A DNA stretch of 64,000 nt. It comes from Spirochaetia bacterium 38H-sp. Lineage in GTDB: Bacteria; Spirochaetota; Spirochaetia; Winmispirales; Winmispiraceae. Shown here in pieces: positions 22,734-31,563 of the stretch. How positions within the stretch are numbered: position 1 is the stretch's first letter; the number at the start of each line of letters is the position of its first letter. Location: the NCBI GenBank assembly GCA_039023545.1, contig JBCHKQ010000001.1:248001-312000 (forward strand), read 5' to 3'. Both the position numbers and the translations under genes were made by a program. The notes under the pieces were generated by a model. That model saw nothing but the letters and a program-made list of their open reading frames with translations, made no database searches and was not told the origin of the DNA.

Positions 22734-23873
22734 TTATTGGTATTTAAAAATCGACACACCTATCCACTTTGCAGGATCGGACATATCACTGGCAATCATA
22801 CCAATGGGCACATCGTCTGTGAGTTCTGCGACTAGATATCTCTTCCTATCATGAGAAAAGCGTGCACCATCACCGGCAGTATCAACTGCTGCCATGGCAT
22901 GCGCATACTCGGAAGAAAGCATAAGAATACCGTCAAAACCAAAATAATGGAGAATTATAAGATAAGTCAGGGCAAGAGAATCACAATCACCAGCTTTTTG
23001 CGTAAGACAGCTTACAGGCGGGATAAGGTCGGAGATAGTACCGCTTCTTTTAAAATCAAAGCCCTGCAGCCATTTTAAGAGAACATTGGGATAATCTTGG
23101 ACATCGATATTCTTTTTTGCCAGTATCTCCTCAAGCTGAGAAACAAGAGGAGCAAGCCGTACATACTGATCTCTTGTTATAAGCCTATAATATCTTTCCC
23201 ATGCACGATATGCAAGCTCATCCTTGTAAGTCATAAGAATTCTGGCTTCTCTTTCTATCATAACCTGAGAGGCATCTTCCTCCCCTGGATCAATATTGAT
23301 AGCAAAATCGGTATCCAATATGTTGAGCTTATACTTCTTCTTCTGAGGCCCATCTACGGGATAGAAAAACTGGGATATAGGGCCCGGATAAAAATACCTT
23401 TCTTGAGAAGGCGAGAAGGAGTTTACAGAACTTATAATAAGATCAGACACCTTGTCATAAAGCTCCTGAGGTGCATAGGACATAACTATATAATCCATGG
23501 GTGCATCGTTTATAAAGACAAAAAAGCCTCTGAGACTACCTTGCTCGACATCAAAGCTCGCATCAGCCAGTATACAGTCATTGTTATCATAGGCAACAAA
23601 GCCAGCCGTATCTCCCTTTGCTTCCATTGCACCCAGAAAAGCCGCTGCTATATCCATGGAGGACTCAAACTTATCCGACTCAAAAGCCGCTACCTGAAAA
23701 ACAACGGATCCATCCGGAGAAGTAGCTGTTAGGCCTTTCTCGGATTGAGTTATCTGCCAATCCACAGGAGGCTCTACAATAAAACCGTATCTGTCATCAG
23801 TATACGGGTCAGCATGTATGACAGCCCCAAATATCAGGGAAAAAAACAAAAGAACCGATTTACATGATTTCAA
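22734..23873 (-). CDS. Secreted transglutaminase-like (papain-fold) protein
   Basis: A 379-residue exported protein: residues 1-21 form a signal peptide ending VIHADP. The C-terminal third has a transglutaminase-like triad: Cys297 in KAGDCDSLALTY, His325 in EYAHAMAAVD and Glu350 in YLVAELTDD. The GDCDSLA box is a common form in bacterial transglutaminase-like proteases. The N-terminal half (residues ~25-155) reads as a separate beta-rich domain of unknown type. The start is TTG 23873, supported by AAAGGA 7 nt upstream; no ATG is in frame nearby. It is alone on its transcript, ending in a tagged terminator. Activity could be peptidase or amidase; not determinable. Confidence 0.78.
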   Translation of the reverse strand: MKSCKSVLLFFSLIFGAVIHADPYTDDRYGFIVEPPVDWQITQSEKGLTATSPDGSVVFQVAAFESDKFESSMDIAAAFLGAMEAKGDTAGFVAYDNNDCILADASFDVEQGSLRGFFVFINDAPMDYIVMSYAPQELYDKVSDLIISSVNSFSPSQERYFYPGPISQFFYPVDGPQKKKYKLNILDTDFAINIDPGEEDASQVMIEREARILMTYKDELAYRAWERYYRLITRDQYVRLAPLVSQLEEILAKKNIDVQDYPNVLLKWLQGFDFKRSGTISDLIPPVSCLTQKAGDCDSLALTYLIILHYFGFDGILMLSSEYAHAMAAVDTAGDGARFSHDRKRYLVAELTDDVPIGMIASDMSDPAKWIGVSIFKYQ

Positions 23874-23953
23874 AAAAAATTCCTTTACTGAGTATTTTTA
23901 TATGATATAATTTAAAATCGGCAGGCTCTTTCCACTTGTTAAGATAAATGTTC

Positions 23954-23987
23954 TTGAATAAATTACCAGATATACTATATTGGTAAT
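23954..23987 (+). promoter_or_regulatory. Probable promoter and inverted repeat before the cheY-cheC-DGC operon
   Basis: TTGAAT (23954-23959), 16-nt spacer, TATATT (23976-23981), about 30 nt before the cheY start. ATTACCA (23962-23968) and TGGTAAT (23981-23987) form a 7-bp inverted repeat around the -10, a possible regulator site. GAGGAG lies before ATG 24013. Confidence 0.5.
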
Positions 23988-24012
23988 AGATACTTTGACA
24001 GAGGAGTAGAAT

Positions 24013-24369
24013 ATGGCAAAAAAGGTGTTGATAGCGGATGATGCACTCCTTGCCCGCAAAATAGCAAGAAAAATACTAGAAAAAGAAGGTTATGAGATAG
24101 AAGAAGCTTCCAGCGGTGCCGAGGCAATAGAAATGGTAGAAAAAATCAAGCCTGATATATTGCTTCTTGATCTCCTTATGCCGGGGATAGACGGCACTAA
24201 AGTACTGGAAGAGATAAAGAACAAAGGCATAAGGCTGCCTATAATCGTAGTCTCTGCGGATACACAGGAAACAACAAGAAAAAAATGCTTTGACCTGGGA
24301 GCAAAAGCATTCTTAAACAAGCCGCTCACAGAAGAGGACCTAAAAAAAGCACTCCAAGAGGTACAGTAA
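24013..24369 (+). CDS. CheY-like single-domain response regulator
   Basis: A 118-residue receiver domain without output domain. Acidic pair Asp9-Asp10 in LIADDALLA, phospho-acceptor Asp53 in ILLLDLLMPGIDG, conserved Ser in IVVSADTQ and Lys in AFLNKPLTEEDL. It would be phosphorylated by a histidine kinase (CheA-type or other, outside the window) and act by protein contact. Its TAA overlaps the ATG of the following CheC-family phosphatase gene by 1 bp, so that phosphatase is the likely partner that dephosphorylates it. Strong GAGGAG ribosome-binding site. Confidence 0.94.
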   Translation: MAKKVLIADDALLARKIARKILEKEGYEIEEASSGAEAIEMVEKIKPDILLLDLLMPGIDGTKVLEEIKNKGIRLPIIVVSADTQETTRKKCFDLGAKAFLNKPLTEEDLKKALQEVQ

Positions 24370-24980
24370 TGGAAATCAAGGAAATCCACCTCGATTATCT
24401 TAAAGAGATAATGAACATAGGGGTGGGAAAAGCTGCAAGTCTCCTCAACACTCTGTTAAACTCTCATATAGAGATGCATGTTCCCGAGATAAACATATTG
24501 ACAGAAAAAGAGATACTGCAGCAATTTTCTTCTATTGCACCGGAGAAGATATCCTCCGTATTTTTACCTTTCGAAGGTAATATAAGTGGTCTGGCGTTGC
24601 TCATTTTTCCTCCTGAGAGCGCTCAACACCTCATTGGACTGCTTTTAAACGATATGCAGGACGACGACGATATCGATGAGCTCAGAGCAGGCACCCTAGC
24701 AGAGGTAGGCAATATAGTCTTAAACTCAGTAATGGGCACATTCTCCAATATGTTTTCCTCTGCAGTGCACTACAGCGTACCCAAGTACATAGAAGCAAGA
24801 CCAGAAAAAATATTTGAAAATTACGAGGAAAAGCATAAAGAATATTCTTTCTTGCTTGCAAGAACTAGGTTTACAATAAAGAGCCTCAATATAGAAGGCG
24901 ATATTGTAATATTGATGGAAGTAAACCCATTTAAACAACTGTTAAAGGAAATTGATGGACATTATAAATCCATTAAATAA
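24369..24980 (+). CDS. cheC: CheC-family CheY-P phosphatase
   Basis: CheC/FliY/CheX proteins hydrolyse CheY-phosphate. Two copies of the active-site helix pattern (D/S)xxxExxNxxxN-like can be seen: LDYLKEIMNIGVGKAAS near residue 9 and TLAEVGNIVLNSVMG near residue 110. This double motif and the 203-residue length fit CheC rather than CheX. The gene overlaps cheY by 1 bp and its 3' end overlaps the diguanylate cyclase start by 26 bp, so the three are one operon. Whether it serves flagellar chemotaxis or a separate CheY pathway cannot be decided from sequence. Confidence 0.87.
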   Translation: MEIKEIHLDYLKEIMNIGVGKAASLLNTLLNSHIEMHVPEINILTEKEILQQFSSIAPEKISSVFLPFEGNISGLALLIFPPESAQHLIGLLLNDMQDDDDIDELRAGTLAEVGNIVLNSVMGTFSNMFSSAVHYSVPKYIEARPEKIFENYEEKHKEYSFLLARTRFTIKSLNIEGDIVILMEVNPFKQLLKEIDGHYKSIK

Positions 24981-25974
24981 AGGAAAAGAGCCCATAAGCC
25001 CTGCATCTCTGGCTCTTCTAGATGCTATTTCCACAGGTCTCTTTCTTATAACCGAGTTCTGGACTGTGCTTTTCTGGAACAGGAGAATGACAGAGTTTAC
25101 AGGCATAGAAGAACTTGACGTCAGAGGAAGAGATATAAGAGACTTCCTTCCGGAACTATCCAATAATAAATATAAAATTCTAATGGAAATGCTTTTTAAA
25201 GAAGGCGCACCCGTAATATTATCCCCCCAACTTCATAAGAAGTTATATAAAAACGTAAAAAATGCAAAAAAAGAAATAACAAGAGAAGCCTTTTTTAACA
25301 CAACAATAACCCTATCACAGATAGCAGGCACCCCCTGTGCCGTTTTTACGGTAGAAGACGTAACAGACCTTGTAAAAAGAATACAAATGTACAAGGAGAT
25401 GAAAGACCGGGCAATTGTAGAAATAGAAAGAAGAAAAAGAACAGAAGAACAGCTTAAAAATATCAACAAAAAGCTGGAAAGGACAGCAAGAACAGACCCT
25501 CTTACAGGGCTGGGAAACAGACGCGAGATGGAAGAGCGTCTTGATGCAGAGATGGGAAGGTCATCGAGAACAGGCTCCCCTTTCTCCATAATAATGGCGG
25601 ATATAGATTCTTTTAAAAGCTTTAACGATAATTTCGGACATGACTGCGGGGATTACGTACTGGTAAAAGTCTCACAACTGTTTAAACACAACCTAAGAAA
25701 ACAGGACACCATCTCAAGATGGGGCGGAGAAGAGTTTCTCATTCTTCTTCCTGATACAAAGAAAGAAGGAGCACTTATTGCCGCAGAAAAACTTAGAAGA
25801 AAAATAGAAGAAGCCACATTCCTCTTTGACGGAAAAGAGCATAAGGTAACTTTGACCTTTGGTGTTGCAGCATACGACAATAAGGCCAACAGCGTATACG
25901 AATATATAAAAAAAGCAGACCAGGCACTCTTGTTGGGAAAAGCATCTGGCAAAAACTGCGTCTATTCTCTATAA
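24955..25974 (+). CDS. PAS-GGDEF diguanylate cyclase
   Basis: The N-terminal ~120 residues look like a PAS sensor (GLFLITEFWTVLFWNRRMTEFTGI around residue 22), followed by a short coiled-coil linker (about 140-175) and a GGDEF domain. The active-site signature is GGEEF in SRWGGEEFLILL. RKQD, five residues before it, is a standard RxxD inhibitory site for c-di-GMP. The enzyme would make c-di-GMP from two GTP. ATG 24955 is chosen over the TTG one codon earlier; AAAGGA precedes. It is the third gene of the cheY-cheC operon, linking two-component output and c-di-GMP. Confidence 0.93.
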   Translation: MDIINPLNKGKEPISPASLALLDAISTGLFLITEFWTVLFWNRRMTEFTGIEELDVRGRDIRDFLPELSNNKYKILMEMLFKEGAPVILSPQLHKKLYKNVKNAKKEITREAFFNTTITLSQIAGTPCAVFTVEDVTDLVKRIQMYKEMKDRAIVEIERRKRTEEQLKNINKKLERTARTDPLTGLGNRREMEERLDAEMGRSSRTGSPFSIIMADIDSFKSFNDNFGHDCGDYVLVKVSQLFKHNLRKQDTISRWGGEEFLILLPDTKKEGALIAAEKLRRKIEEATFLFDGKEHKVTLTFGVAAYDNKANSVYEYIKKADQALLLGKASGKNCVYSL

Positions 25975-25975
25975 T
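25970..25975 (+). promoter_or_regulatory. -10 box of aroA, giving a leaderless mRNA
   Basis: A perfect TATAAT ends 7 nt before the aroA ATG 25983; no Shine-Dalgarno is present. The -35 region (near 25947) is a weak match, so this call rests on the -10. Confidence 0.5.
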
Positions 25976-25982
25976 CTTCGGC

Positions 25983-27269
25983 ATGGATATAACAATTTCT
26001 CCATCCGCTTTAAAAGGCAGCGTAGAAATACCTGCATCAAAGTCACATACAATAAGGGCACTTATAATAGCAAGCCTTGCGGAAGGAACAAGCATAATAA
26101 AAGCCCCTCTTGTATCAAGAGATACAGAGGCATGCAAAAAAGCATGCTCCATACTTGGCGCAGATATACAAAAAACGCAGGATGGACTTAAAATAACAGG
26201 CATAGCAGGTGCACCATCTCCACCAGAAGAAATAATAGACGTACAAAACTCAGGAACTACACTCTATCTTCTCACTGCCATAGCCGCACTAACCAAAGGA
26301 TGGACTATTTTTACAGGCGACAAACAGATAAGAAGGCGCAGTGCTCAACCACTTCTTGAAGCCCTCAACAACCTGGGCGCAAAAGCCATAAGCAGCAGAA
26401 ACAACGGATGCGCCCCCCTTATGATATCAGGACCGCTACAAGGCGGATATACAAAGCTATACAGCCCAACAAGCCAATATCTCTCTGCATTGCTCATAGC
26501 ATGCCCGATGGCAGAAAAAGAAAGCACAATAGAACTGACACTACTCAAGGAACATCCCTATATAGATATGACATTATGGTGGCTGAACAAACAAAAAATA
26601 AAATACTCAAGAGAAAACTATAAAAGATTTACAATCCTTTCAGGACAAAAATACACAGCCTTTACAGAAAAAATAAGCGGAGACTATTCCTCTGCAACAT
26701 TCTTCCTTTGTGCCGCAGCAATAACAGGATCTGACCTTACGCTTCACAACTTAGACTACACAGACCCACAGGGTGACAAGAAAGTGCTGGAAATTCTCAA
26801 GAAAATGGGAGCAGACTACAGCATAGACAGCAAAAGCAACAGCATAACAATAAACGGCCCAAGCAAACTCAAAGCCACAGACATAGACATGAGCAGCATA
26901 CCGGACGCGCTACCCGCACTCGCTGCCACAGCCTGCTATGCAGAAGGAACCACACGACTATACAATGCAGAACACACAAGACAAAAAGAAACAGACAGAA
27001 TATCCGTCATGACAAAAGAACTTACAAAACTAGGCGCAAAAATTACAGAAAAACCGGACGGCATGGAAATCCACGGACCCTGTCCCCTCAGAGGCGGCAT
27101 AGCACACAGCCATGAGGACCACAGAATCGCAATGGCCATAGCGACAGCAGCCCTAGCAGCAGAAGCTCCAATCACAATAAAAAACGCAGAAGCAGCAGAA
27201 GTAACCTTTCCTGAGTTTTACGAGCAGCTTGAAAAATGCACACAAAACAGCAGCATAAAAAAAGAATAA
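25983..27269 (+). CDS. aroA: 3-phosphoshikimate 1-carboxyvinyltransferase (EPSP synthase)
   Basis: AroA joins phosphoenolpyruvate to shikimate-3-phosphate, the sixth step of the shikimate pathway. The 428-residue protein has the substrate-binding IPASKSHTIRALIIASLAEG (landmark near residue 17), VQNSGTTLYLL, the catalytic/structural RSAQPLLEALNNLGA, PDALPALAATACYAEG, RQKETDRI and EDHRIAMA blocks in order. Both halves of the inside-out alpha/beta barrel are complete. It follows the diguanylate cyclase gene by 8 bp but has its own TATAAT 7 nt before ATG and no ribosome-binding site. The coding strand is markedly A+C rich. A tagged hairpin follows the stop. Confidence 0.96.
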   Translation: MDITISPSALKGSVEIPASKSHTIRALIIASLAEGTSIIKAPLVSRDTEACKKACSILGADIQKTQDGLKITGIAGAPSPPEEIIDVQNSGTTLYLLTAIAALTKGWTIFTGDKQIRRRSAQPLLEALNNLGAKAISSRNNGCAPLMISGPLQGGYTKLYSPTSQYLSALLIACPMAEKESTIELTLLKEHPYIDMTLWWLNKQKIKYSRENYKRFTILSGQKYTAFTEKISGDYSSATFFLCAAAITGSDLTLHNLDYTDPQGDKKVLEILKKMGADYSIDSKSNSITINGPSKLKATDIDMSSIPDALPALAATACYAEGTTRLYNAEHTRQKETDRISVMTKELTKLGAKITEKPDGMEIHGPCPLRGGIAHSHEDHRIAMAIATAALAAEAPITIKNAEAAEVTFPEFYEQLEKCTQNSSIKKE

Positions 27270-27275
27270 CACAAT

Positions 27276-27343
27276 ACCGAACGTCGGAAACTAACATAAT
27301 CAGCAAACAAAACAGAAAGACACGTTTCCTCCTGCCTTCGGCA
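27276..27343 (+). repeat. Tagged composite hairpin behind aroA
   Basis: Tag ACCGAACG (27276-27283), outer stem GGAAAC (27286-27291) with GTTTCC (27324-27329) enclosing 32 nt, then TGCC-TTC-GGCA (27333-27343). No T-run, so termination strength is doubtful. It lies between the convergent aroA and ppk1. Confidence 0.6.
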
Positions 27344-27364
27344 AAAGCATAACACAACAAGAAC

Positions 27365-29437
27365 CTAGCTGGAAGAAGGACTCCTTCTCACATTAAAAAC
27401 ACCATCAGAGATCCCAGCCCTTCCCCCCTTATCGGACACCATTCTGAAATACTCATACATAAGCTGCTGTGCACGCCTATTAGACACCCCCTCCACCCTT
27501 TCATAAGATCCAGAATCATCAAGACAATAAGCATGAGAAGTATCAGAAAAATAAAAAGAAAGAACATCTATGATGCGTTTTTTGGCAAAACTCCTCTCCA
27601 CTGGCACAAGCAACTCTACCCTTCGTTCCAGATTCCTTGGCATCCAGTCAGAACTAGCAATAAAAACCTCCGGCTCTCCCCCATTCTCAAAATAGAAAAT
27701 CCTGGAATGCTCTAGAAACCTATCCACAATACTGATAACAGAAATATTCTCACTTAACCCCGACACACCCGGCACAAGCATACACACACCCCTGACACAC
27801 AAAAAAATTTCAACCCCCTCACAAGAAGCCCTGTACAAAGATTCTATAATATCCCTGTCCACAAGAGAATTGAGTTTTGCAATAATCCTTGCATTCTCAC
27901 CGTCACGCTTCCTTGCAATCTCTCTATCTATAAGAAAAATAAACCTCTCCTTAAGATTTACAGGAGCCATTGCGAGCTTTTCCAGCCTGTTTACAGCCGT
28001 ATACCCCGTAAGCATATTAAAAAAAAGCCCCATTTCAGTGCATAAATCCTCCCTGGCTGTCATAATCCCTATATCAGAATAAAACTGAGCTGTATTTTCA
28101 TTATAATTTCCCGTAGAAACATGAACATAACGCCTGAGCCCGTCATCCTCATTTCTTATAATCATAAGAGCCTTGGCATGGACCTTAAGATTCCTTATAC
28201 CATAGAGCACTGTAGCACCGGCACGTTCAAGCCTTCTTGCCCAGGCAATATTACGCTGCTCGTCAAAGCGAGCCTTAAGCTCAACAACAGCAACAACAAT
28301 CTTACCATTTCTTGCAGCTCTCTCAAGAGCTGCAACAATAGGAGAATTAGTACTGGTTCTATACAGAGTCATCTTTATTGCCAATACACAAGGATCCACT
28401 GCGGCATCCTCAACAAGCCTGATAACAGGCAAAAAAGAATGATACGGATGAAAAAACAGAATATCACCTCGCCTGATATTATCCCAAATAGTAAGCTCCT
28501 CATCGTACTCAGGCGGCAGAAGAGCGGGCCACACCTCATTCTTAATATCCTGACGATTAACATTATATAAAGAAAACAGAGAAGAAAGAGCAACCGGACA
28601 ACCAGCAAAAAAAACAGCAGCCTCCTCCAGAGACACATAAGAAATTACATCAGAGACAAGAGAAGAATTATTTCCTCTTATAAACAAAGCAACAGGCATA
28701 CTTACTTCTCTGTCTTCTATCACAGCCTCCATAGCCTCTATAAAATCCTCATCCCTTTCCTCATCTACAGAAAGATCTGCATCACGCACAATCCTAAAAA
28801 CAACAGAATCCTCAACCTCCATTCCGGGAAAAAGCTTATAACAAAAAAACTCCACAAGAGCTTCCGTAAAAACATGATAAGAACGCTTTTTTTCCGTAAA
28901 AAAGCAGAGAACACCATCTACAGAAGGAGGAATCCTGACCAGAGCCTTCTTTCCATCTTTAAAAAGGATATACACATATGACAGCTCACCATTGATAAAA
29001 GGAAAGTCCTCATCAAGCCCTATGGGAGTAAGAATAGGAAAAATCCTCTCGTCAAAAAAAGATTCCATAGAAGCTCTCAGAGAAGAACGCACAGACTCAG
29101 GAGAAACAACACTGATACCTTTTTCTTCTAGCGCAGGAAGTAAAGAAGATTTAAGCTCAGCATAGGCTAGAGAATAGAGCTCGCGAGCTCTATTCTCAAT
29201 GGCAACAACAGCTTCAGAAGGCAACATCCCTGATGGACAGGTCTTAATATCTCCCCTCCTCCACTGTCTCCTTAGTGCAGCAACCCTTACCTTAAAAAAT
29301 TCATCAAAATTAGAACCAAATATCGCAAAGAACTTTACCCTTTCCAGAACAGGAATATCGTCTCTTATCCCTTCTTGCAGAACCCTAGCATTAAATTCTA
29401 CCCAGTTAACGTCCCTATTAAAGAAAACTCCATTCAT
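27365..29437 (-). CDS. ppk1: Polyphosphate kinase 1
   Basis: PPK1 reversibly polymerises the gamma-phosphate of ATP into polyphosphate. At 690 aa it is full length with the N-terminal FNRDVNWVEFNARVL, the GSNFDEFFKVRVA block, and the two phospholipase D-like catalytic halves. The conserved autophosphorylated His is in YVHVSTGNYNENTAQFYSDIG (landmark), with KVHAKALMI before it and ASSDWMPRNLERRVE near the end. Its ATG overlaps the stop of the exopolyphosphatase gene by 4 bp (ATGA), so synthesis and degradation of polyphosphate are co-transcribed. The coding strand is G+T rich. Confidence 0.97.
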   Translation of the reverse strand: MNGVFFNRDVNWVEFNARVLQEGIRDDIPVLERVKFFAIFGSNFDEFFKVRVAALRRQWRRGDIKTCPSGMLPSEAVVAIENRARELYSLAYAELKSSLLPALEEKGISVVSPESVRSSLRASMESFFDERIFPILTPIGLDEDFPFINGELSYVYILFKDGKKALVRIPPSVDGVLCFFTEKKRSYHVFTEALVEFFCYKLFPGMEVEDSVVFRIVRDADLSVDEERDEDFIEAMEAVIEDREVSMPVALFIRGNNSSLVSDVISYVSLEEAAVFFAGCPVALSSLFSLYNVNRQDIKNEVWPALLPPEYDEELTIWDNIRRGDILFFHPYHSFLPVIRLVEDAAVDPCVLAIKMTLYRTSTNSPIVAALERAARNGKIVVAVVELKARFDEQRNIAWARRLERAGATVLYGIRNLKVHAKALMIIRNEDDGLRRYVHVSTGNYNENTAQFYSDIGIMTAREDLCTEMGLFFNMLTGYTAVNRLEKLAMAPVNLKERFIFLIDREIARKRDGENARIIAKLNSLVDRDIIESLYRASCEGVEIFLCVRGVCMLVPGVSGLSENISVISIVDRFLEHSRIFYFENGGEPEVFIASSDWMPRNLERRVELLVPVERSFAKKRIIDVLSFYFSDTSHAYCLDDSGSYERVEGVSNRRAQQLMYEYFRMVSDKGGRAGISDGVFNVRRSPSSS

Positions 29438-30960
29438 ACAAGTCTGATCCTCCTTGCAAACACATCTTTAAACAAATCCGACTTCTGAGCCAATGCATAT
29501 TTTTCCGTGACAAGTTCTTCCTCTTTTTCTGTAAAGAGAACAACCTCATCTTCTGTTATATCCACAGAAATAGCCATAATCTTAGAAACATGCCCGCTAT
29601 CAAGAGCATCTGCAACACGGAGAATAGCAGCAAGTTTTTTTGCAAGAAGAACATTATCAGCCCTTCTTGAAGAAAAGGTCTTAAAATCTCCCCTATGCAT
29701 GGATACGACATCAGCAATTAACTCTATTTCTAAAGTAGAAAGACCAAAAAGTTCGGAATTTTTTATTATATAGCTACCATGAAGCTCATGTAACGCAGGA
29801 TTAATATACCGTCCTACATCGTGAAGAAGAGCAGCAACTTCAAGAATAAGCCTTTCATATTCCGTAAGGCCATGTAAAACAGAAACAGAATCAAAAAGCA
29901 TACAAGCCAGCTTTTTAACCTGCTCGACATGTCTCATATCACAAAAATACCTTTTTGCAAGATTCCGAGCAGAATCCATAATCTGTCTGTAAAAGTTGTG
30001 CTTTATACCTTTTTTATCCGGCATAGACATACTTATAAGAGCACCTTCTCGCATACTGACCTCTGGGACAATAATAAAATCCGCTTTTGTCTCCGCAAGG
30101 AAGTGGCTGTGAATAAGCAATGCAGGAAAAAGATGTTCGGCATCAGAATAAGAAAGAGAAAAACGTGCAACAAGCCTATCCAGACTCATAGCCTCTATTT
30201 CATCCAAAAAATCGTAAAAATAATCTTTCTCCACAGCCTTAAAAGAGGGGGATTCCTGTACTCCCTTTATAGAAGCCATAAAACGGGCATCTCCGCCTAC
30301 TGCAATATATGTGGAAATATCTGCAAGTTTAAAATCCGTTTTAAGAAAAGACTTGGTAGCACTTATGTTTTCTTTAACAAGAAGCTCAATAGTAGCATTG
30401 TTCCTTTTACGAGGGGGAAGCTGCTTTAACAAGCGGACAGTACCCAAATCAAGAGAATGCGCAGAAACCATTGCCCCCCTGTCAAGAATGATTATGTCCG
30501 TGCTTCCACCACCTGATTCTACAACAAGGCTGCCGGATTCATAAAAAACAGGATAGTTTCTGAGAGCTCTATCAACCGCCAGATAGGTAAGATGATTTTG
30601 TTCTAGGCCTTCAACAACTTCTATATTGTATCCAAGTTCAATTTTTATTCTATCTATGATGGTATCTCTGTTTTCTGCATCTCTCAATGCGCTGGTAGCT
30701 ATGGCACGCACATCCTGAGTTTTGAGCCCCCATGAGGAAAGCAGCTCTTTATAGTCCTTTAATATCTTTCTCATTGCTTTAAAAACAGGCTCAGAAACAA
30801 AGCCGTTTTCAAAAACATCCTTACCAAGCGCACAGTTTCTCACAGCTCTATCAAGAATTTTAAAATCTTTACCTGGGATAAGCTCTGCTATTACCAGACG
30901 CAGGGCTATGGAACCTATATCGAGAACAGCTACTGCTTTTTGATTCTGGCCTTTTGTCAT
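29434..30960 (-). CDS. ppx: Ppx/GppA exopolyphosphatase/guanosine pentaphosphatase with HD domain
   Basis: The N-terminal ~300 residues are the ASKHA-fold Ppx/GppA domain: AVLDIGSIALRLVIAE, VRAIATSALRDAENRD, VVESGGGSTDIIILDRG. The C-terminal part has an HD-type metal site, VAALLHDVGRYINPALHELHGSYII (landmark near residue 390), as in Ppx3-like fusions. It hydrolyses polyphosphate and/or pppGpp. The start is ATG 30960; an in-frame extension upstream to 31020 has no support. TATAGT lies 7 nt before the ATG and there is no Shine-Dalgarno, so the mRNA is probably leaderless. It is the first gene of ppx-ppk1. Confidence 0.92.
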   Translation of the reverse strand: MTKGQNQKAVAVLDIGSIALRLVIAELIPGKDFKILDRAVRNCALGKDVFENGFVSEPVFKAMRKILKDYKELLSSWGLKTQDVRAIATSALRDAENRDTIIDRIKIELGYNIEVVEGLEQNHLTYLAVDRALRNYPVFYESGSLVVESGGGSTDIIILDRGAMVSAHSLDLGTVRLLKQLPPRKRNNATIELLVKENISATKSFLKTDFKLADISTYIAVGGDARFMASIKGVQESPSFKAVEKDYFYDFLDEIEAMSLDRLVARFSLSYSDAEHLFPALLIHSHFLAETKADFIIVPEVSMREGALISMSMPDKKGIKHNFYRQIMDSARNLAKRYFCDMRHVEQVKKLACMLFDSVSVLHGLTEYERLILEVAALLHDVGRYINPALHELHGSYIIKNSELFGLSTLEIELIADVVSMHRGDFKTFSSRRADNVLLAKKLAAILRVADALDSGHVSKIMAISVDITEDEVVLFTEKEEELVTEKYALAQKSDLFKDVFARRIRLV

Positions 30961-30967
30961 TATTAAT

Positions 30968-30973
30968 ACTATA
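30968..30973 (-). promoter_or_regulatory. -10 box of ppx-ppk1, leaderless
   Basis: On the minus strand TATAGT (30973-30968) is followed by 7 nt and ATG 30960. The -35 (TGTAAA, 17 nt further up) is weak. The promoter region abuts the divergent nfeD promoter. Confidence 0.45.
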
Positions 30974-31007
30974 TATGATTTTTCTATCCATTTACATATT
31001 CTTCTTA

Positions 31008-31035
31008 TTGAATAAAACATATATTTTGATATAGT
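31008..31035 (+). promoter_or_regulatory. Promoter of nfeD, leaderless
   Basis: TTGAAT (31008-31013), 16-nt spacer, TATAGT (31030-31035), then 6 nt and ATG 31042. No Shine-Dalgarno can fit. Confidence 0.6.
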
Positions 31036-31041
31036 AGAAAT

Positions 31042-31518
31042 ATGGAAACATACATACCTGTCCTCTGGGCTATAGGAGGGCTTGTTCTTATTCTTTCCGA
31101 GTTCTGGGTATCCGGCTTTGTTATATTTTTCTTCGGCACAGGAGCAATAATCAATGCTATTATAACCTATTTTCTTCCCATACGAGACAACATACCTCTC
31201 CAGATTTTACTCTGGGCAATAAATTCCATGCTTACTCTTTTTCTTTTAAGAAGATTTATAGCACCTCTTTTTGCAGGAAAAACAATAGATCCGGAAAAGG
31301 ATACAGAAGGAGAGGGAGAAAAGGTTCTGGTTGTAGAGGATATAAGCTCTGACAAACCAGGCAGGATAAGATACAAAGGGACATTCTGGACTGCCATAAC
31401 TTATGATGAAGAGCCTATAAGAAAGGATTCTTATGCAATCATCCTGGAAAAAGAAGGGTTAAAATTTATCGTAAGTGCAGCAGATGAGCCTTTATTTGAT
31501 AAAACTCAGAATGATTAA
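31042..31518 (+). CDS. NfeD-like membrane protein
   Basis: A short-form NfeD protein (158 aa): two or three N-terminal transmembrane helices (VLWAIGGLVLILSEFWVSGF and following) and a C-terminal OB-fold-like beta domain with GRIRYKGTFWTAITYDEEPI and KFIVS near the end. NfeD proteins are encoded next to stomatin/SPFH genes and are thought to act with them in membrane microdomains. Here two SPFH genes follow 45 bp downstream, so the three genes form a functional unit. ATG 31042 has no Shine-Dalgarno and lies 6 nt after a -10 box. Confidence 0.88.
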   Translation: METYIPVLWAIGGLVLILSEFWVSGFVIFFFGTGAIINAIITYFLPIRDNIPLQILLWAINSMLTLFLLRRFIAPLFAGKTIDPEKDTEGEGEKVLVVEDISSDKPGRIRYKGTFWTAITYDEEPIRKDSYAIILEKEGLKFIVSAADEPLFDKTQND

Positions 31519-31563
31519 GAAAGCGTTATTTTTTTAAATAATTAATAAAAAGGAGAAGAGAAC

